Assembly (NCBI GenBank): GCA_947502925.1
Contig: CANNBS010000004.1
Span: forward strand, 1 to 64,000
DNA length: 64,000 nucleotides
Reading direction: 5' to 3'
Source: an uncultured Marinicella sp.
Lineage (GTDB): Bacteria; Pseudomonadota; Gammaproteobacteria; Xanthomonadales; Marinicellaceae
The notes under the pieces were generated by a model. It saw only the letters and a program-made list of their open reading frames with translations, was not told where the DNA came from and did no database searches. The translations under genes were made by a program, and so were the position numbers. Below are positions 29,445-40,564 of this stretch, one piece after another; the first letter of the stretch is position 1; the number at the start of each line of letters is the position of its first letter.

Positions 29445-32123
29445 ATGTCAGATGTAACCGTAAAACAACTTGCTGAAGTGCTGGGAATTTCCGCTGATAA
29501 GCTGATGGAGCAGCTGAAAGCAGCCGATATTCCGGCGAAATCAGAAACCGATACCATTGATAACGAATCCAAAGTAAAACTGTTGGAATTCTTGCGTGGT
29601 TCTCACGGTAAAGACAAGAAAAGCCTGTCTCCACGAAAAAAAGTGGTGTTAAAGAGAAAGTCCAAGGAAGTGCTGACGGTCAGTAGCGGCTCCGGGATTT
29701 CCAAGACCAAAAATGTCAATATAGAAGTTAAAAAGAAAAAACGCTCTGCTGTCCCAAGTCAGTCAGAATTGGCAGAAATAGAACAAGAACGTGAAGCAGC
29801 TCGCCGTGCCTTAGAAGAACGTCGTCAGCAACTAAAAAACGAAGAAGAGGCTAAAAAAGCCGAACAGGAAAAACGAGAAGCTGAGCAAGCCGCTGAGCGA
29901 GAAGTCGAAGAGGCAAAAAGACGCGAAGAAGCAGCGCAAAAGGCTGCACAAGAAGCTGAAGATACAACCGAAGAAGATGTTGTTGAAGAAGAGGATGCAG
30001 AAGCATCTGAAGAAACATCTGAAGAAACAGAAAGCGATCAGGAAGAAATCGCCACTGAATCGGACGATTCAGAGGAAGATGAAGGCTTGACTGAAGAACA
30101 AATAGAACAACAGCGCCGTGAGCAAATGGTTGATATGCAGGTGCAAAAAGCGGTTAATGAACGTGCCAAACGTAAACGTAAAGAGGCCGAAAAACCGGCC
30201 CGAGGCAGTCAGAAAGGCAAAAAACGCGGTAAAGACGGGGATGAAACACGTTATGGCCGAAAACAGTTACATGTTAAGGGTCAAAAAGGACGTCCCGGTA
30301 AAAAAGTCACCACTTCGGCCAGTGAATCACACGGGTTCCAAAAACCGGCGGCACCGGTGGTTAAAACAGTGGCCGTACCGGAACACATCACCGTGGCGGA
30401 TTTGGCCAAAGAACTATCCATCAAAGCCAGCGACATCATTAAAGTATTGATGAATATGGGCATGATGGTGACCATTAATCAGCCATTGGATCAGGACACC
30501 GCCATTTTAGTGGTGGAAGAACTGGGTCATAAAGCCGAAGAAGCGGTGGTGAAAAGTAAGGCTGAGATCCTTAAGGAAGAAACAGAAAAAGAAGTGGATA
30601 CGTCTGAAGCGCAGACAAGACCCCCGGTTGTGACTGTCATGGGTCACGTGGACCATGGTAAAACCTCTCTGCTTGATTATATCCGTGAAACCAAAGTGAC
30701 CGGTGATGAAGCCGGTGGTATTACACAACACATCGGTGCTTATCATGTGGAAACACCGAAAGGCGTAATTTCATTTATCGACACCCCGGGCCATGCTGCT
30801 TTTACCGCCATGCGTGCCCGTGGTGCGCAAGTGACCGATCTGGTTATCTTGGTGGTGGCAGCCAATGACAGTGTCATGCCGCAAACCAAAGAAGCCATTG
30901 AACATGCCAAAGCGGGTGAAGTGCCCATGATTGTGGCGATTAACAAAATTGATTTACCCGAAGCCAATGTCGATAAAGTCAAACAGGATTTGGCGGCCCA
31001 TGAAGTGGTGCCCGAAGACTGGGGTGGTGATACACAGTTTATTGAGGTATCAGCCCATACCGGCCAGGGCATTGACGAATTATTAGAAGCCATTTCCTTA
31101 CAAGCTGAAGTGATGGAATTAACCGCCGTCAAAGACACATCAGCCACCGGTATTGTGGTTGAGTCATCATTAGACAAAGGCCGTGGCCCGGTCGCCACGG
31201 TATTGGTCAAGGGCGGTACCCTGAAAAAAGGTGACATGATTTTATGCGGCGAGGAATTTGGCCGTATCCGAAGCTTAATTGATGAAAATGGCCAGGACAT
31301 AGAATCTGCCGGCCCCTCGATACCTGCGGTGGTGCTCGGTTTATCCGGTGTGCCCTCGGCGGGTGATGAGTTTTTAGTGGTGAAAAACAAAAAAGAAGCC
31401 CGCGATGCCGCGCAGGAAAACCGTGAACAAGAGCGTGAAATGCGCTTAAAAAGGCAACAAGCCGCTAAGCTTGAAAACCTGATGTCACAAATGGGTCAGG
31501 AAGAACGTCTCAATGTCAACATTGTGGTTAAAGCAGATGTACAAGGCTCTGTTGAAGCACTCAGAGATTCGCTGGAAAATATTTCTAACGATGAGGTTGA
31601 AGTGAAGGTGATTTCATCCGGAGTCGGTGGCATTAATAACGCCGATGCTCAATTAGCGGCCGCGTCCAATGCCATTATTATCGGCTTTAATGTACGTGCC
31701 GATAAAGTGGCGCGCGAAACCATTAAGGAAAGTGACTTAGACTTACACTACTTCAGTATTATTTATGAAGCCATTGACCAGGTGAAAGCCGCTGTGACCG
31801 GCGTCTTGGGTACGGAAACCAAGGAACAAATCCTGGGTACCGCCGAAGTCAGGGATGTATTCAGGTCATCTAAATTTGGTACCATTGCCGGTTGTCTGGT
31901 GTCAGAAGGTGTGGTTAAACGTGATAACCCAATACGTGTTCTGCGTGACAATGTGGTGGTGTTTGAAGGTGAACTGGAATCCCTGAGACGTCATAAAGAT
32001 GATGTCAAAGAAGTGCAGTCCGGTACCGAGTGCGGAATCGGCGTGAAGCAGTATAAAGACGTTCAGGTGGGCGATCAGATTGAGTGCTTTGAGCGCATTG
32101 AAGTGCAGAAAACGTTGGATTAA
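29445..32123 (+). CDS. infB: Translation initiation factor IF-2
   Basis: The protein has 892 residues. An N-terminal IF2_N domain ([17 protein letters not shown]) is followed by a long charged coiled-coil linker rich in E, K and A (about 105-270) and a second IF2_N domain ([18 protein letters not shown]). The G domain has GHVDHGKT (400-407), DTPGHAAFT and NKID, and domains II-IV reach the C-terminus. IF-2 is the GTPase that delivers initiator fMet-tRNA to the 30S subunit. The genes for its tRNA (metY) and for fmt both lie in this window. A good AGGAGA site precedes the ATG. Confidence 0.97.
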   Translation: MSDVTVKQLAEVLGISADKLMEQLKAADIPAKSETDTIDNESKVKLLEFLRGSHGKDKKSLSPRKKVVLKRKSKEVLTVSSGSGISKTKNVNIEVKKKKRSAVPSQSELAEIEQEREAARRALEERRQQLKNEEEAKKAEQEKREAEQAAEREVEEAKRREEAAQKAAQEAEDTTEEDVVEEEDAEASEETSEETESDQEEIATESDDSEEDEGLTEEQIEQQRREQMVDMQVQKAVNERAKRKRKEAEKPARGSQKGKKRGKDGDETRYGRKQLHVKGQKGRPGKKVTTSASESHGFQKPAAPVVKTVAVPEHITVADLAKELSIKASDIIKVLMNMGMMVTINQPLDQDTAILVVEELGHKAEEAVVKSKAEILKEETEKEVDTSEAQTRPPVVTVMGHVDHGKTSLLDYIRETKVTGDEAGGITQHIGAYHVETPKGVISFIDTPGHAAFTAMRARGAQVTDLVILVVAANDSVMPQTKEAIEHAKAGEVPMIVAINKIDLPEANVDKVKQDLAAHEVVPEDWGGDTQFIEVSAHTGQGIDELLEAISLQAEVMELTAVKDTSATGIVVESSLDKGRGPVATVLVKGGTLKKGDMILCGEEFGRIRSLIDENGQDIESAGPSIPAVVLGLSGVPSAGDEFLVVKNKKEARDAAQENREQEREMRLKRQQAAKLENLMSQMGQEERLNVNIVVKADVQGSVEALRDSLENISNDEVEVKVISSGVGGINNADAQLAAASNAIIIGFNVRADKVARETIKESDLDLHYFSIIYEAIDQVKAAVTGVLGTETKEQILGTAEVRDVFRSSKFGTIAGCLVSEGVVKRDNPIRVLRDNVVVFEGELESLRRHKDDVKEVQSGTECGIGVKQYKDVQVGDQIECFERIEVQKTLD

Positions 32124-32132
32124 GGTAATAAC

Positions 32133-32501
32133 ATGGGACACAGAGAATTTACCCGCAGTGACCGGGTCGCAGCGCAGTTGCGTCGCACCCTGGCCACCGC
32201 CATACATCAAAATTTACCGGATGAGGACACCTCCTTTATCACCATTTCTGATGTAGAGGTCAGTCGAGATTTGTCCGTGGCCACAGTTTTTATTAACACC
32301 CTGGATCCGTCTCAGGAAAAGTTGGCCTTAGATACGTTAAAAGCCAATGCCGCTGCTTTACGCAAAGTCATGGCCTCACAATTACACAGCCGAAAAATAC
32401 CTGAATTACGATTTAAGTACGATAATTCATTAGAATATGGCCGTAAAATGGAAGACCTGATTAAGCAGGCGCGTGCCAGCGACCCGTCACAAGACGATTA
32501 A
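32133..32501 (+). CDS. rbfA: 30S ribosome-binding factor RbfA
   Basis: The protein has 122 residues with the single KH-like RbfA fold. It shows R.DRVAAQLRRTLA near the N-terminus, TISDVEVSRDLSVATVFIN and LRKVMASQLHSRKIPELRF. RbfA is a cold-shock-associated 16S processing and 30S maturation factor. It lies 9 bp after infB with an AAGG site and 14 bp before truB, the standard operon position. Confidence 0.96.
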   Translation: MGHREFTRSDRVAAQLRRTLATAIHQNLPDEDTSFITISDVEVSRDLSVATVFINTLDPSQEKLALDTLKANAAALRKVMASQLHSRKIPELRFKYDNSLEYGRKMEDLIKQARASDPSQDD

Positions 32502-32515
32502 CAGAGGCAGTGGCG

Positions 32516-33457
32516 ATGAGTCGTCGTGGTAGTCGCAAAAAAGACTTTTCCGATGTGCATGGTATTCTGTTACTGGATAAACCAAGCGGTATCAGTTCCA
32601 ATCAGGCACTACAAAAAGTCCGGCATCTTCTAAAAGCCAATAAAGCCGGTCATACCGGCAATCTGGATCCGATGGCCACTGGATTATTGCCCTGTTGTTT
32701 TGGTGACGCCACCAAAGTGGCTGATCTCATGATTAATGCCGATAAAGCCTACCTGGCCACCGCGGTGTTGGGCGTGAAAACCGATTCCGGCGATGCCACC
32801 GGAACCGTTGTAATGGAAAAATCCGTGCCCAATTTAAAACCTCGACAAATCCAGGCAGCTTGTGATGAATTAACCGGTGAAATTTACCAAACACCACCCA
32901 TGTATTCAGCGCTTCATCACAAGGGTCGTCGGCTCTATGAACTGGCGCGCGAAGGTAAAGAGGTTAAACGGACAGCCCGTAAAATCACCATCCACAGTTT
33001 CGATTATGTGGCTATCGACACTGACAGCCAACCAATGACCGTGTCGTTTAAGGTGCACTGTTCAAAAGGCACTTATATTCGGACCCTGATTGAAGATTGG
33101 GCTGAAAAAATGGACACCCATGCGCACCTGAGAGCCTTGCATCGCACCCAAAGTGGCGTATTTAACGGTGATCAAATGCAGACTCTGGATACGTTACAAC
33201 AAAGTGACAATCCAAACCAATTTCTGCTACCGGCCGATGCGGCGCTTATTGAGTATCCAAAAATTAAATTGAATCAACAACAAGCGCAGGATCTGATTCA
33301 CGGCAAACAAACTGCGGTTGAGTGCGATAACGGCCTGCATCGATTGTACGATCAGTCCGGTTTATTTATGGGTATGGGCAAGGTTTATAATCATTCACTG
33401 CGGGTACATAAATTATTTATGAAGTCCTACCAGCAACGGCTTAATGGAACAATCTAA
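32516..33457 (+). CDS. truB: tRNA pseudouridine-55 synthase TruB
   Basis: The protein has 313 residues from the chosen ATG. The catalytic Asp51 lies in [14 protein letters not shown], and the RNA-binding motif [12 protein letters not shown] is present. TruB makes pseudouridine 55 in the T-loop of elongator tRNAs. A GTG six bases upstream is too close (2 nt) to the AGAGG site, whereas the ATG at 32516 is 8 nt from it, so the ATG is preferred. The C-terminal PUA-like region is short, as in other bacterial TruB proteins. Confidence 0.95.
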   Translation: MSRRGSRKKDFSDVHGILLLDKPSGISSNQALQKVRHLLKANKAGHTGNLDPMATGLLPCCFGDATKVADLMINADKAYLATAVLGVKTDSGDATGTVVMEKSVPNLKPRQIQAACDELTGEIYQTPPMYSALHHKGRRLYELAREGKEVKRTARKITIHSFDYVAIDTDSQPMTVSFKVHCSKGTYIRTLIEDWAEKMDTHAHLRALHRTQSGVFNGDQMQTLDTLQQSDNPNQFLLPADAALIEYPKIKLNQQQAQDLIHGKQTAVECDNGLHRLYDQSGLFMGMGKVYNHSLRVHKLFMKSYQQRLNGTI

Positions 33458-33554
33458 AAACACCAAAAAGCTTGTGTTTAACCCCCATAGCCTTTAGAAT
33501 ACGCGGCTCATCTGGATGGTGCGATTCGTCTGACGGCCATTCGGTATTTTTCAT

Positions 33555-33569
33555 GGGACATGCGTCCCC
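33555..33569 (+). promoter_or_regulatory. rpsO: Hairpin in the rpsO leader
   Basis: A short GGGAC-ATGCG-TCCC hairpin sits about 16 nt upstream of the rpsO ATG, overlapping the region where a 30S subunit would load. S15 represses its own mRNA in several bacteria through different leader structures. This one is a candidate by position only. Confidence 0.35.
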
Positions 33570-33585
33570 TTCAACGAGAAAGAAC

Positions 33586-33852
33586 ATGATTACAGTTGAA
33601 CAAAGACAAGATATTATCAAAGAATATCAAACCAGTGAGAATGACACCGGATCACCGGAAGTTCAGGTGGCGCTGTTAACAGCCCGCATTAACAACCTGT
33701 CAACTCACTTTAAAACACACAAAAAAGACATCCACTCACGACGTGGTTTATTAAAACTCATTAACCAACGTCGTAAATTGCTGGCTTACACAAAACGCAA
33801 AGATGCAGATCGATACCAAAATCTGATTAAGCGTCTTGGCTTACGTCGATAA
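33586..33852 (+). CDS. rpsO: 30S ribosomal protein S15
   Basis: The protein has 88 residues, the canonical S15 length. Conserved features are [21 protein letters not shown] and [21 protein letters not shown]15 is a primary 16S rRNA binder that nucleates the central domain. An in-frame extension upstream to 33472 has no S15 similarity, so the internal ATG is used. The 128-nt leader before it holds a GGGAC/GTCCC hairpin just ahead of the start codon. That position fits S15 autoregulation, but no known binding structure was recognised. Confidence 0.97.
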   Translation: MITVEQRQDIIKEYQTSENDTGSPEVQVALLTARINNLSTHFKTHKKDIHSRRGLLKLINQRRKLLAYTKRKDADRYQNLIKRLGLRR

Positions 33853-33860
33853 GATTGGCA

Positions 33861-33885
33861 AAACCCCCGCTTAAGGGGGTTTTTT
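33861..33885 (+). terminator. Terminator between rpsO and pnp
   Basis: A C5/G5 stem extended by AAA/TTT with a 6-nt loop is followed by a T run. It starts 8 bp after the rpsO stop. The rpsO-terminator-pnp order is the same as in E. coli, where read-through and a separate promoter both feed pnp. Confidence 0.92.
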
Positions 33886-33965
33886 GTAGGTTCAAGGGAA
33901 TCTGCAAGATTGGAGATGAGAGAAGTTAAACGAAAACAGGCCAATAAGTAGGTCAGGAAGAGAAA

Positions 33966-36065
33966 ATGAATAAACATATTAAACAATTTCAGTACGGTCG
34001 CCATACCGTAACCATTGAAACCGGTGAGATTGCCCGTCAGGCCACCGGTGCGGTTAAAATTTCCATGGGCGACACCGTTTTACTGGTCACCGTGGTGGGT
34101 AAAAAAGAAGCCGATCCTAATCAGGGCTTTTTCCCCTTAACGGTTAATTATCAGGAAAAATTCTACGCCGCCGGTGCCATCCCGGGTGGATTTTTCAAAC
34201 GAGAAGGTCGCCCAACAGAAAAGGAAACCTTGATTTGTCGGTTGATTGACCGGCCGATTCGTCCTTTATTCCCGGATGGTTTTAAAAACGAAGTCCAGGT
34301 GGTCGCTAATGTCATGTCTTTTGATAAAGACATCGATTCAGATATTCCGGCTTTACTGGGTGCATCGGCTGCCCTCGCCATATCAGGCATCCCGTTTAAT
34401 GGCCCGATTGGTGCCGCCCGAATCGGTTTTCAAGACGGTGAATACTTATTAAATCCATCTTTAGAGCAATTGGACAGCTCACAGCTGGATCTGGTGGTCG
34501 CCGGTACCGATAAAGCCGTATTAATGGTTGAGTCTGAAGCTGATTTATTAACCGAGCAGCAAATGCTGGGTGCGGTTAATTACGGACATGAGCAAATGCA
34601 AGTGGCGATTGAAGCCATCAAAGAACTGGCTGATGAAGTCGGGAAACCCCGTTGGGACTGGCAAGCACCGGAAGCTGACGAAGGTTTACTGAACGCCATT
34701 TCTTCTGAGTTTGGCAGTGCCATTGAATCGGCTTTTGCCAATCAGGTGAAAGAAGAGCGTTATAACGCATTGGCGCAGTTACGCGAGAATGTGGTGAATC
34801 ATTTTTGTCCCGAAGGTGAAGATGAGCCTCAATACGAAGCCAAAGAAGTGGCTGCTGCTTTGGGTCAGTTAGAAAAGAAACATGTGCGCAGTAAAATTAT
34901 TTCCGGTGCCAAACGGATTGATGGTCGAGATAAAGACACCGTTCGTCCGATTCATGTGGAAGTGGGCTTTTTACCCCGCGCCCATGGCTCGGCTTTATTT
35001 ACCCGTGGTGAAACACAAGCAATTGTGGCCACCACCTTAGGCACAGGCCGTGATGCCCAGTTGATTGACGGTATTGAAGGCGAAACCAAAGATGCCTTTA
35101 TGCTGCATTATAACTTCCCACCGTTTTGTGTCGGCGAAGCCGGCTTCATGGGTGGTCCAAAACGCCGTGAAATTGGTCATGGCCGGTTGGCTAAACGTGG
35201 CTTAATGGCTGTGGTTCCCAATGAAGAAGAGTTTCCTTATGTGAAACGTGTGGTCTCTGAGATCACTGAATCTAACGGCTCGAGCTCGATGGCTTCAGTC
35301 TGTGGTTCATCACTTTCCATGATGGACGCCGGTATTCCTCTAAAAGCACCGGTGGCCGGTATTGCCATGGGTTTGATTAAAGAAGGGGATGATTTCGCTG
35401 TTCTGTCAGACATCTTGGGTGATGAAGATCACCTGGGTGATATGGACTTTAAAGTGGCCGGTACTGAAGATGCCATCACGGCACTGCAAATGGACATTAA
35501 GATCGAAGGCATTACCCCTGAAATTATGGAAATAGCCCTGAACCAGGCCACCGCCGGTCGCCAGTTTATCTTGGGTGAAATGAATAAAGTTATTTCCTCA
35601 CCGCGTGAAGAGATGTCAGCCTATGCGCCACGACTTGAAACCATTCAGGTTAACCCCGATAAAATCCGTGATATTATCGGTAAAGGCGGCGCCACCATCC
35701 GTGCGCTGACCGAAGAAACCAACACCACCATCGATATTGATGATGATGGCACCGTGACCATTGCCGCCATTAACCAGGAAGACGGTGATCTGGCTAAGAA
35801 GCGGATTGAAGATTTAACCGCTGAAGTTGAAGTCGGCGCCATTTACGAAGGTAAAGTGGTTAAGATTATGGACTTCGGTGCATTCGTGAACTTGTTACCC
35901 GGACAGGACGGTATGGTTCATATCTCTGAAATCTGCCACGAACGGGTCGCAAAAGTCACCGACAAAATGTCCGAAGGTGATATTGTTCGGGTGAAAGTGT
36001 TAGAAGTGGACAAACAAGGTCGCGTGCGTTTGTCGATGAAAGCATTATTAGATAAGCCCGAATAA
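33966..36065 (+). CDS. pnp: Polyribonucleotide nucleotidyltransferase (PNPase)
   Basis: The protein has 699 residues. Two RNase PH domains flank an all-alpha linker. The catalytic Asp cluster [20 protein letters not shown] is near residues 480-500. A KH domain ([20 protein letters not shown]) and an S1 domain ([22 protein letters not shown]) follow at the C-terminus. PNPase degrades RNA 3' to 5' with phosphate and is part of the degradosome. A GGAAGAG site precedes the ATG. The gene ends the metY-pnp cluster before a strong bidirectional terminator. Confidence 0.97.
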   Translation: MNKHIKQFQYGRHTVTIETGEIARQATGAVKISMGDTVLLVTVVGKKEADPNQGFFPLTVNYQEKFYAAGAIPGGFFKREGRPTEKETLICRLIDRPIRPLFPDGFKNEVQVVANVMSFDKDIDSDIPALLGASAALAISGIPFNGPIGAARIGFQDGEYLLNPSLEQLDSSQLDLVVAGTDKAVLMVESEADLLTEQQMLGAVNYGHEQMQVAIEAIKELADEVGKPRWDWQAPEADEGLLNAISSEFGSAIESAFANQVKEERYNALAQLRENVVNHFCPEGEDEPQYEAKEVAAALGQLEKKHVRSKIISGAKRIDGRDKDTVRPIHVEVGFLPRAHGSALFTRGETQAIVATTLGTGRDAQLIDGIEGETKDAFMLHYNFPPFCVGEAGFMGGPKRREIGHGRLAKRGLMAVVPNEEEFPYVKRVVSEITESNGSSSMASVCGSSLSMMDAGIPLKAPVAGIAMGLIKEGDDFAVLSDILGDEDHLGDMDFKVAGTEDAITALQMDIKIEGITPEIMEIALNQATAGRQFILGEMNKVISSPREEMSAYAPRLETIQVNPDKIRDIIGKGGATIRALTEETNTTIDIDDDGTVTIAAINQEDGDLAKKRIEDLTAEVEVGAIYEGKVVKIMDFGAFVNLLPGQDGMVHISEICHERVAKVTDKMSEGDIVRVKVLEVDKQGRVRLSMKALLDKPE

Positions 36066-36087
36066 GATCAGTTATTCCTAAGCTAAA

Positions 36088-36114
36088 AAAACCCGCCGAT
36101 CGGCGGGTTTTTTT
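36088..36114. terminator. Bidirectional terminator between pnp and the TonB_C/Sel1 gene
   Basis: The perfect palindrome ACCCGCCGATCGGCGGGT (36091-36108) is flanked by A and T runs on both sides. It can therefore end pnp on the plus strand and the convergent gene ending at 36138 on the minus strand. Confidence 0.93.
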
Positions 36115-36137
36115 GTGTCATACATAAAGATATTTTT

Positions 36138-37496
36138 TTAGATTTCCCAGCCCAGTTTTTTGGCTAATTTGTCGGCTTTCTTTTGGTATTTTTGGGCTTT
36201 TTTCGGGTTGTTTGATTTATGCTGCAGTCGGGCTGCAGTTTGGTACCAGAGGATAGTTTCCGGACGGTCATCAGCGTAGTTGTCTAACAATGTCAGGGCG
36301 TACTTAATTTCTTCAGTGTTATCACTGTTTTCTGACAGCCATTCGGCGTAATTTAACTGGGCATCTAGATCACCAGCTTCAGCAGCTTGTGCCATCCAGT
36401 AGTGGGCCGGGTGTTCGGTATGGTTCATCTTTGGATTTGCTTTAAAAATAAGTGACAATCGCCGAGCGGCTTGCGCATGATTCTGTTCTGCAGCCAGTAT
36501 TAACCAGCGAATGCCTTTGTCTTTATCTTGGTAGTTGTCTTTGCCACTAAAAAGATTGTTGCCAAGATGGTATTGTGCATCGACTTGACCACTTTGGGCC
36601 GCCTTGAATAAATGTGTATTAATTAATAGTTGGTCTGTTGCCTGACCGGATGCTAATGTGAACAGGCTATTTTCATCGTAAGCCATGGCCAAATAAAAAT
36701 GAGCATCAGGATGACCATTGTCGGCCAACTCATGTAATTCGTTTATTCTTTCTTGATATAAATCCTGATACTTTTTGGCATCACGTCCTATTTGGAACTG
36801 CATGGTTTGGATGCCAGAGACCGGGTAGGGTTCGATACCTGGTTTAAATTGAACATCAAAACGAAAGCCGTGAAATGCTTTCAGCGTGGGCTCATCAAAA
36901 ACACCTTCCGGGAAACTATCAATAATCATTGGTCTGCGCAATGAGCCGTCGGGATGTATTTCAAAAGAGGCTTTAACCCAGCCCTGGATACCTTTGCGTA
37001 ATGCGCTTCTGGGGTAATAGGGTGCTTTACGCTCTACCGCTGTTACTGTGTAATCAGAACTGTTGAATGTGAGATTGTTCTTGTTGGAGAATTGTTGTCC
37101 GGTTTTAGATTCAGGTGGCGCCCATAATTTTTTTATCGCTTCAGCGCCGTATTGATTTTGGAGGGTTTGAGCCTGTTGCCTGGCTTCGGTCAATTGTTCG
37201 GCAGAGAGGTTACCTTTGATTGTGTCCTGTAAAGCCTGTAATTTTGTGTCTTTGCTGGCTTTGGCCAAACCGGCCCAGGCAAAGGCTTGCACTGGGTTTT
37301 TTTCAGTGCCCTGGCCTAAAAAATGCATTACGGCCAGATTATGTTGGGCTTCATGGTGACCAAGCTTAGCCAGTGCCTGGTATTCGCTGAGTGCCTGGTC
37401 GTAGTTTTCATTTTCATAGGCTTCGCCGGCATCTAAAAAGTCGGCAAAAGCAAAAGAAGTGAAAGCCAATAATAATAAAATTAATGTGTTTTTCAT
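36138..37496 (-). CDS. Periplasmic protein with a TonB C-terminal domain flanked by Sel1-like repeats
   Basis: The protein has 452 residues with a signal peptide (MKNTLILLLLAFTSFAFA). N-terminal Sel1/TPR-like repeats (about 20-75, with GHHEAQHNLAVMHFLGQG) precede a TonB_C-like domain at about 150-240. That domain contains KAPYYPRSALRKGIQGWVKA and FHGFRFDVQFKPG. More Sel1-like repeats follow (GHPDAHFYLAMAYD, GQVDAQYHLGNNLF, NHAQAARRLSLIFK, GDLDAQLNYAEWLS). It lacks the N-terminal membrane anchor of a true TonB, so direct energy transduction from ExbBD is doubtful. A periplasmic scaffold that contacts TonB boxes or peptidoglycan is possible. AGGACG serves as the ribosome site. Confidence 0.8.
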   Translation of the reverse strand: MKNTLILLLLAFTSFAFADFLDAGEAYENENYDQALSEYQALAKLGHHEAQHNLAVMHFLGQGTEKNPVQAFAWAGLAKASKDTKLQALQDTIKGNLSAEQLTEARQQAQTLQNQYGAEAIKKLWAPPESKTGQQFSNKNNLTFNSSDYTVTAVERKAPYYPRSALRKGIQGWVKASFEIHPDGSLRRPMIIDSFPEGVFDEPTLKAFHGFRFDVQFKPGIEPYPVSGIQTMQFQIGRDAKKYQDLYQERINELHELADNGHPDAHFYLAMAYDENSLFTLASGQATDQLLINTHLFKAAQSGQVDAQYHLGNNLFSGKDNYQDKDKGIRWLILAAEQNHAQAARRLSLIFKANPKMNHTEHPAHYWMAQAAEAGDLDAQLNYAEWLSENSDNTEEIKYALTLLDNYADDRPETILWYQTAARLQHKSNNPKKAQKYQKKADKLAKKLGWEI

Positions 37497-37570
37497 AGAC
37501 GTCCTTTTTTATTTTATAAAACTAATTATAGTGAGGGAATTCTTTAAAGAGTTGATTGAGTTCACATTTC

Positions 37571-38218
37571 TTAATTGTCTGTGGGCATGAAAGGACGGCT
37601 GATTCTTGATTGCTTATGTCGATCCCGAATTGAGGTTGTGTTCTGAGGTTTTTTGTGTTGGTAGTCAGAACTGACAACATAGTCACGCTCAGGTTTGGCT
37701 CTGTTGTAATCGGCCAGGTAAATGACCCAGTAAAAATCATAAGGGCTTTTGGTTTGTCTGACATAAGCCACGCCAATTTCATTCTGGGGTTGATAGAAAG
37801 GTTCTTCGCCCAGTAACAAACGGCGATGGCTTTTGCTGTTTAATAATTGTTGTAAAGTATCATTGGCATTGTTCTCACCGGCCGCCAACGCTTCCACTTG
37901 GTTGCCTAACATTGGATAGATGGCACTTAACGGGTAGCCTTTATTCCGGAGTAACTGGTTGGGTGTTTGGCGACCAATGCTGTGCATAATCACATTGTTT
38001 TCACTTAACAAGCCGGCTTTGTGCTCAGCGATTTGTGTCAGTTTTGCGTTACAGCGAATATCTGTTCTTAACTGTTGTGGGTGCTGGCGAATTAATTGAG
38101 CCAGTTGGACAGCTTGCGGGCTGTTGCCACAAGCTGTTTGTGCATAAGAGGGTGTAAAGAGCCCGATGATGCCTGTAAAAAGCAGGCATCTTATTAAATG
38201 TATAAACGGGCGATACAC
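37571..38218 (-). CDS. Secreted CAP (SCP/PR-1) domain protein
   Basis: The protein has 215 residues, starting at GTG 2 bp after the slipin stop codon, with an N-terminal hydrophobic signal (about residues 9-26). CAP-family features are the HKAGLLSENNVIMHSIG segment, EALAAGENNANDTLQQLLNS, SHRRLLLG and the beta-strand IGVAYVRQ...YDFYWVIYLAD. The His and Glu residues fit the CAP cavity. The YkwD-like bacterial members are extracellular and of unknown activity. The C-terminal 40 residues are basic and probably disordered. Translational coupling to the slipin-NfeD pair is likely. Confidence 0.75.
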   Translation of the reverse strand: MYRPFIHLIRCLLFTGIIGLFTPSYAQTACGNSPQAVQLAQLIRQHPQQLRTDIRCNAKLTQIAEHKAGLLSENNVIMHSIGRQTPNQLLRNKGYPLSAIYPMLGNQVEALAAGENNANDTLQQLLNSKSHRRLLLGEEPFYQPQNEIGVAYVRQTKSPYDFYWVIYLADYNRAKPERDYVVSSDYQHKKPQNTTSIRDRHKQSRISRPFMPTDN

Positions 38219-38220
38219 GG

Positions 38221-38976
38221 TTACTTATTGAGTTTTTCCAGTATAGGCGCAATGATTTCCATTGGCATCGGAAATACCACGGTGGAATTTTTCTCACTGC
38301 CGATGTCACTGAGGGTTTGCAGGTACCTTAATTGCATGGCGCCGGCGGATTCGGTCATTTCTTTGGCGGCTTCCACCAGTTTGGCGGCGGCCTGTTGTTC
38401 ACCATCGGCTAAGATCACTTTAGCACGACGTTCTCGTTCGGCCTCGGCCTGGCGAGCGATGGCGCGAATCATGGATTCATCGAGATCGACATGTTTAATC
38501 TCCACATTGGCGACTTTAATACCCCAGGCATTGGTTTGTTTATCGAGAATTTCCTGAATATCGGCATTCAGTGAATCGCGTTCGGCCAGCATTTCATCGA
38601 GCTCATGTTTACCGAGTACGGAGCGTAAGGTGGTTTGTGCTAACTGACTGGTGGCATCGTGGACTTTTTCCACGGCGATAATGGCTTTTTCAGGATCTAA
38701 AATACGGTAATAAATCACCGCGTTGACTTTCACCGAGACGTTATCCAGAGAAATCACATCCTGGGTGGGTACGTCTAAAACAACAGTTCTTAAATCGACA
38801 CGCACCAGTTGTTGAATGATGGGAATGACCAATATAAAGCCGGGGCCTTTAACCTTATCAAAGCGACCCAGGGTAAAAATCACCGCGCGTTCGTATTCGC
38901 GCATGATGTTGATCATTGAGGTCAATAAAAAGAAGATGACCGCCACAGGGACCAGCCAGAAATAAAGTTCGTTCAT
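38221..38976 (-). CDS. Slipin/stomatin-like SPFH membrane protein
   Basis: The protein has 251 residues. An N-terminal hydrophobic hairpin (about 5-25) is followed by an SPFH/Band 7 domain. Motifs include [56 protein letters not shown] and [15 protein letters not shown], then an Ala/Glu-rich coiled coil. Slipins oligomerise on the membrane and work with NfeD-type proteases. Here the start codon overlaps the nfeD stop by ATGA. GGAG lies 8 nt upstream. Confidence 0.92.
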   Translation of the reverse strand: MNELYFWLVPVAVIFFLLTSMINIMREYERAVIFTLGRFDKVKGPGFILVIPIIQQLVRVDLRTVVLDVPTQDVISLDNVSVKVNAVIYYRILDPEKAIIAVEKVHDATSQLAQTTLRSVLGKHELDEMLAERDSLNADIQEILDKQTNAWGIKVANVEIKHVDLDESMIRAIARQAEAERERRAKVILADGEQQAAAKLVEAAKEMTESAGAMQLRYLQTLSDIGSEKNSTVVFPMPMEIIAPILEKLNK

Positions 38977-40427
38977 GATGCATTCTCCAAATGTTTAACA
39001 TAAAGGGTGAGGCCGTCGATACGTTCAACCAAAACTGTATCGCCGATATCGTAATGGTGCTTTGTGGTGGCTTCAGCGCGCCAGTTTTCGCCGTCTAAGT
39101 GTACCCGTAAACCATGTTCGTCATGGTTACTGACCACTTTCCCGGTTTGACCCACCAGGCTTTCACTGCCTGAAACCACCGGTTTTTTAAAAGAACCGGC
39201 TAAATAATACATAATACCGGCAAAAAGTACACCAGCGGTGAGCGCAATGCTGATAATTAAACTCATGGGAATACCAAATCCCGGAACGTCTGTGTCCATT
39301 AAAATCACCGAACCAAAGGTTAAAGAAACAATGCCGCCAATGCCTAAAATACCAAAGGACGGTACAAAAAACTCAACCGCTATCAAAGCGAACCCGAGGA
39401 AAATAAGTGCTAAACCGGCAAAATTAACCGGCAGAATCTGAAACGCGTATAGGGCCACCAGTAAACAAATACCGCCGATGACACCGGGCACCAATGCGCC
39501 CGGGTTATAGCCTTCTAAAATCAAGCCGTAAACACCGATCAGTAACAGAATATACGCAAGAGAGGGGTTGGTGATGGTGGCGAGAATTTTATTTTTTATG
39601 CTTGGCTCTATGGTCTCCAGTGACGCCCGGTCTAAAGCCAAAGTGACTTCTGAGTTAGCCAGCGCAATGGTCTGACCGTTGATCTGATTTAATAAGTCTT
39701 GTTCGTTACCCGCGACATAGTCAATCACGTTCTTTGCCAGTGCCTGATCAGCAGTTAAGGTGGCGGCATGACGCACCGCCTGTTCTGCCCAGTCGGCATT
39801 TCGACCTTTTTGTTCGGCCAAAGCGCGGATATAAGCGACCGAGTCTTCCAATGCTTTATTGCCTGAAGCTTGTTCGGTAACTTCAGCGTCGTCTTTTTCT
39901 TCCTTGTCTTTTGTGGCTTCTTTCAGTTCTTCATAGGTCTTTCCCGCCGGTGTCGGTGGTTTTTGGCCGCCGATGGGGACCGGTGTGGCGGCGCCTAAAT
40001 TAGTCGCCGGTGCCATGGCGGCGATGTGGGACGCATATAAAAGATAGGTGCCGGCACTGGCAGCCCGCGATCCCGACGGGCCCACCCAGGTGGCAATGGG
40101 CACTTCGCTGTTAAGAATTTTTTTAATCATATCGCGCATGGAAGCTGATAAACCGCCCGGTGTGTCCATTTGAATCAGTACCAACGCGGCGCGCTGTTGT
40201 TCGGCTTGTTCGATGCCATCAATTATATAATCGCGGGTGGCGGGGCCAATGGCACCGTCAATACTCAGTACCACAACGGATGGGGTGCTTTGATTTGAAT
40301 TGGATTGTGCCGAAACTGAAGTGCTGAAGTAAAGCAGTCCAATGACCGCTAATAGCATGCCAAAGGCAATTTTCGTAAACAGCAATGAATCTTTTGTCAT
40401 GGTTAAATAATATATCATACTTAACAT
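38973..40427 (-). CDS. nfeD: NfeD-family membrane serine protease (slipin partner)
   Basis: The protein is 484 residues from the first ATG; the ATG at 40400 (MTKDSLLF) is an equally possible start, since neither has a clear ribosome site. After a signal/anchor segment comes a ClpP-class domain with [14 protein letters not shown] and [20 protein letters not shown]. The latter holds the catalytic Ser within AASAG, and Lys is expected further on. Four to five transmembrane helices (about 275-400) and a C-terminal OB-fold NfeD domain (about 410-484) follow. This long NfeD1b form cleaves hydrophobic C-termini such as stomatin. A low-complexity linker of E, D and K (about 165-190) is inserted after the catalytic segment. 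Confidence 0.9.
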   Translation of the reverse strand: MLSMIYYLTMTKDSLLFTKIAFGMLLAVIGLLYFSTSVSAQSNSNQSTPSVVVLSIDGAIGPATRDYIIDGIEQAEQQRAALVLIQMDTPGGLSASMRDMIKKILNSEVPIATWVGPSGSRAASAGTYLLYASHIAAMAPATNLGAATPVPIGGQKPPTPAGKTYEELKEATKDKEEKDDAEVTEQASGNKALEDSVAYIRALAEQKGRNADWAEQAVRHAATLTADQALAKNVIDYVAGNEQDLLNQINGQTIALANSEVTLALDRASLETIEPSIKNKILATITNPSLAYILLLIGVYGLILEGYNPGALVPGVIGGICLLVALYAFQILPVNFAGLALIFLGFALIAVEFFVPSFGILGIGGIVSLTFGSVILMDTDVPGFGIPMSLIISIALTAGVLFAGIMYYLAGSFKKPVVSGSESLVGQTGKVVSNHDEHGLRVHLDGENWRAEATTKHHYDIGDTVLVERIDGLTLYVKHLENAS

Positions 40428-40564
40428 AATTTGACAGTGAAAGAAGTCACCCTTAAGCCGGTCAAAGTGGATGAATAGAACTTAAGCGTGCTGCTTAATC
40501 ACTGGACATCGTTGTGAGTGCTGATTACAATTATATTATTTGAAATAACAAATAAAAGGCATTC

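Noticed and set aside
30743-31390. Long open frame antisense to infB (215 codons)
   Set aside because: It lies fully inside the conserved G-domain coding sequence of infB, has Ser/Thr/Pro-rich shadow composition and no ribosome site.
33472-33585. N-terminal extension of rpsO
   Set aside because: S15 is conserved from the internal methionine at 33586; the upstream part is leader RNA.
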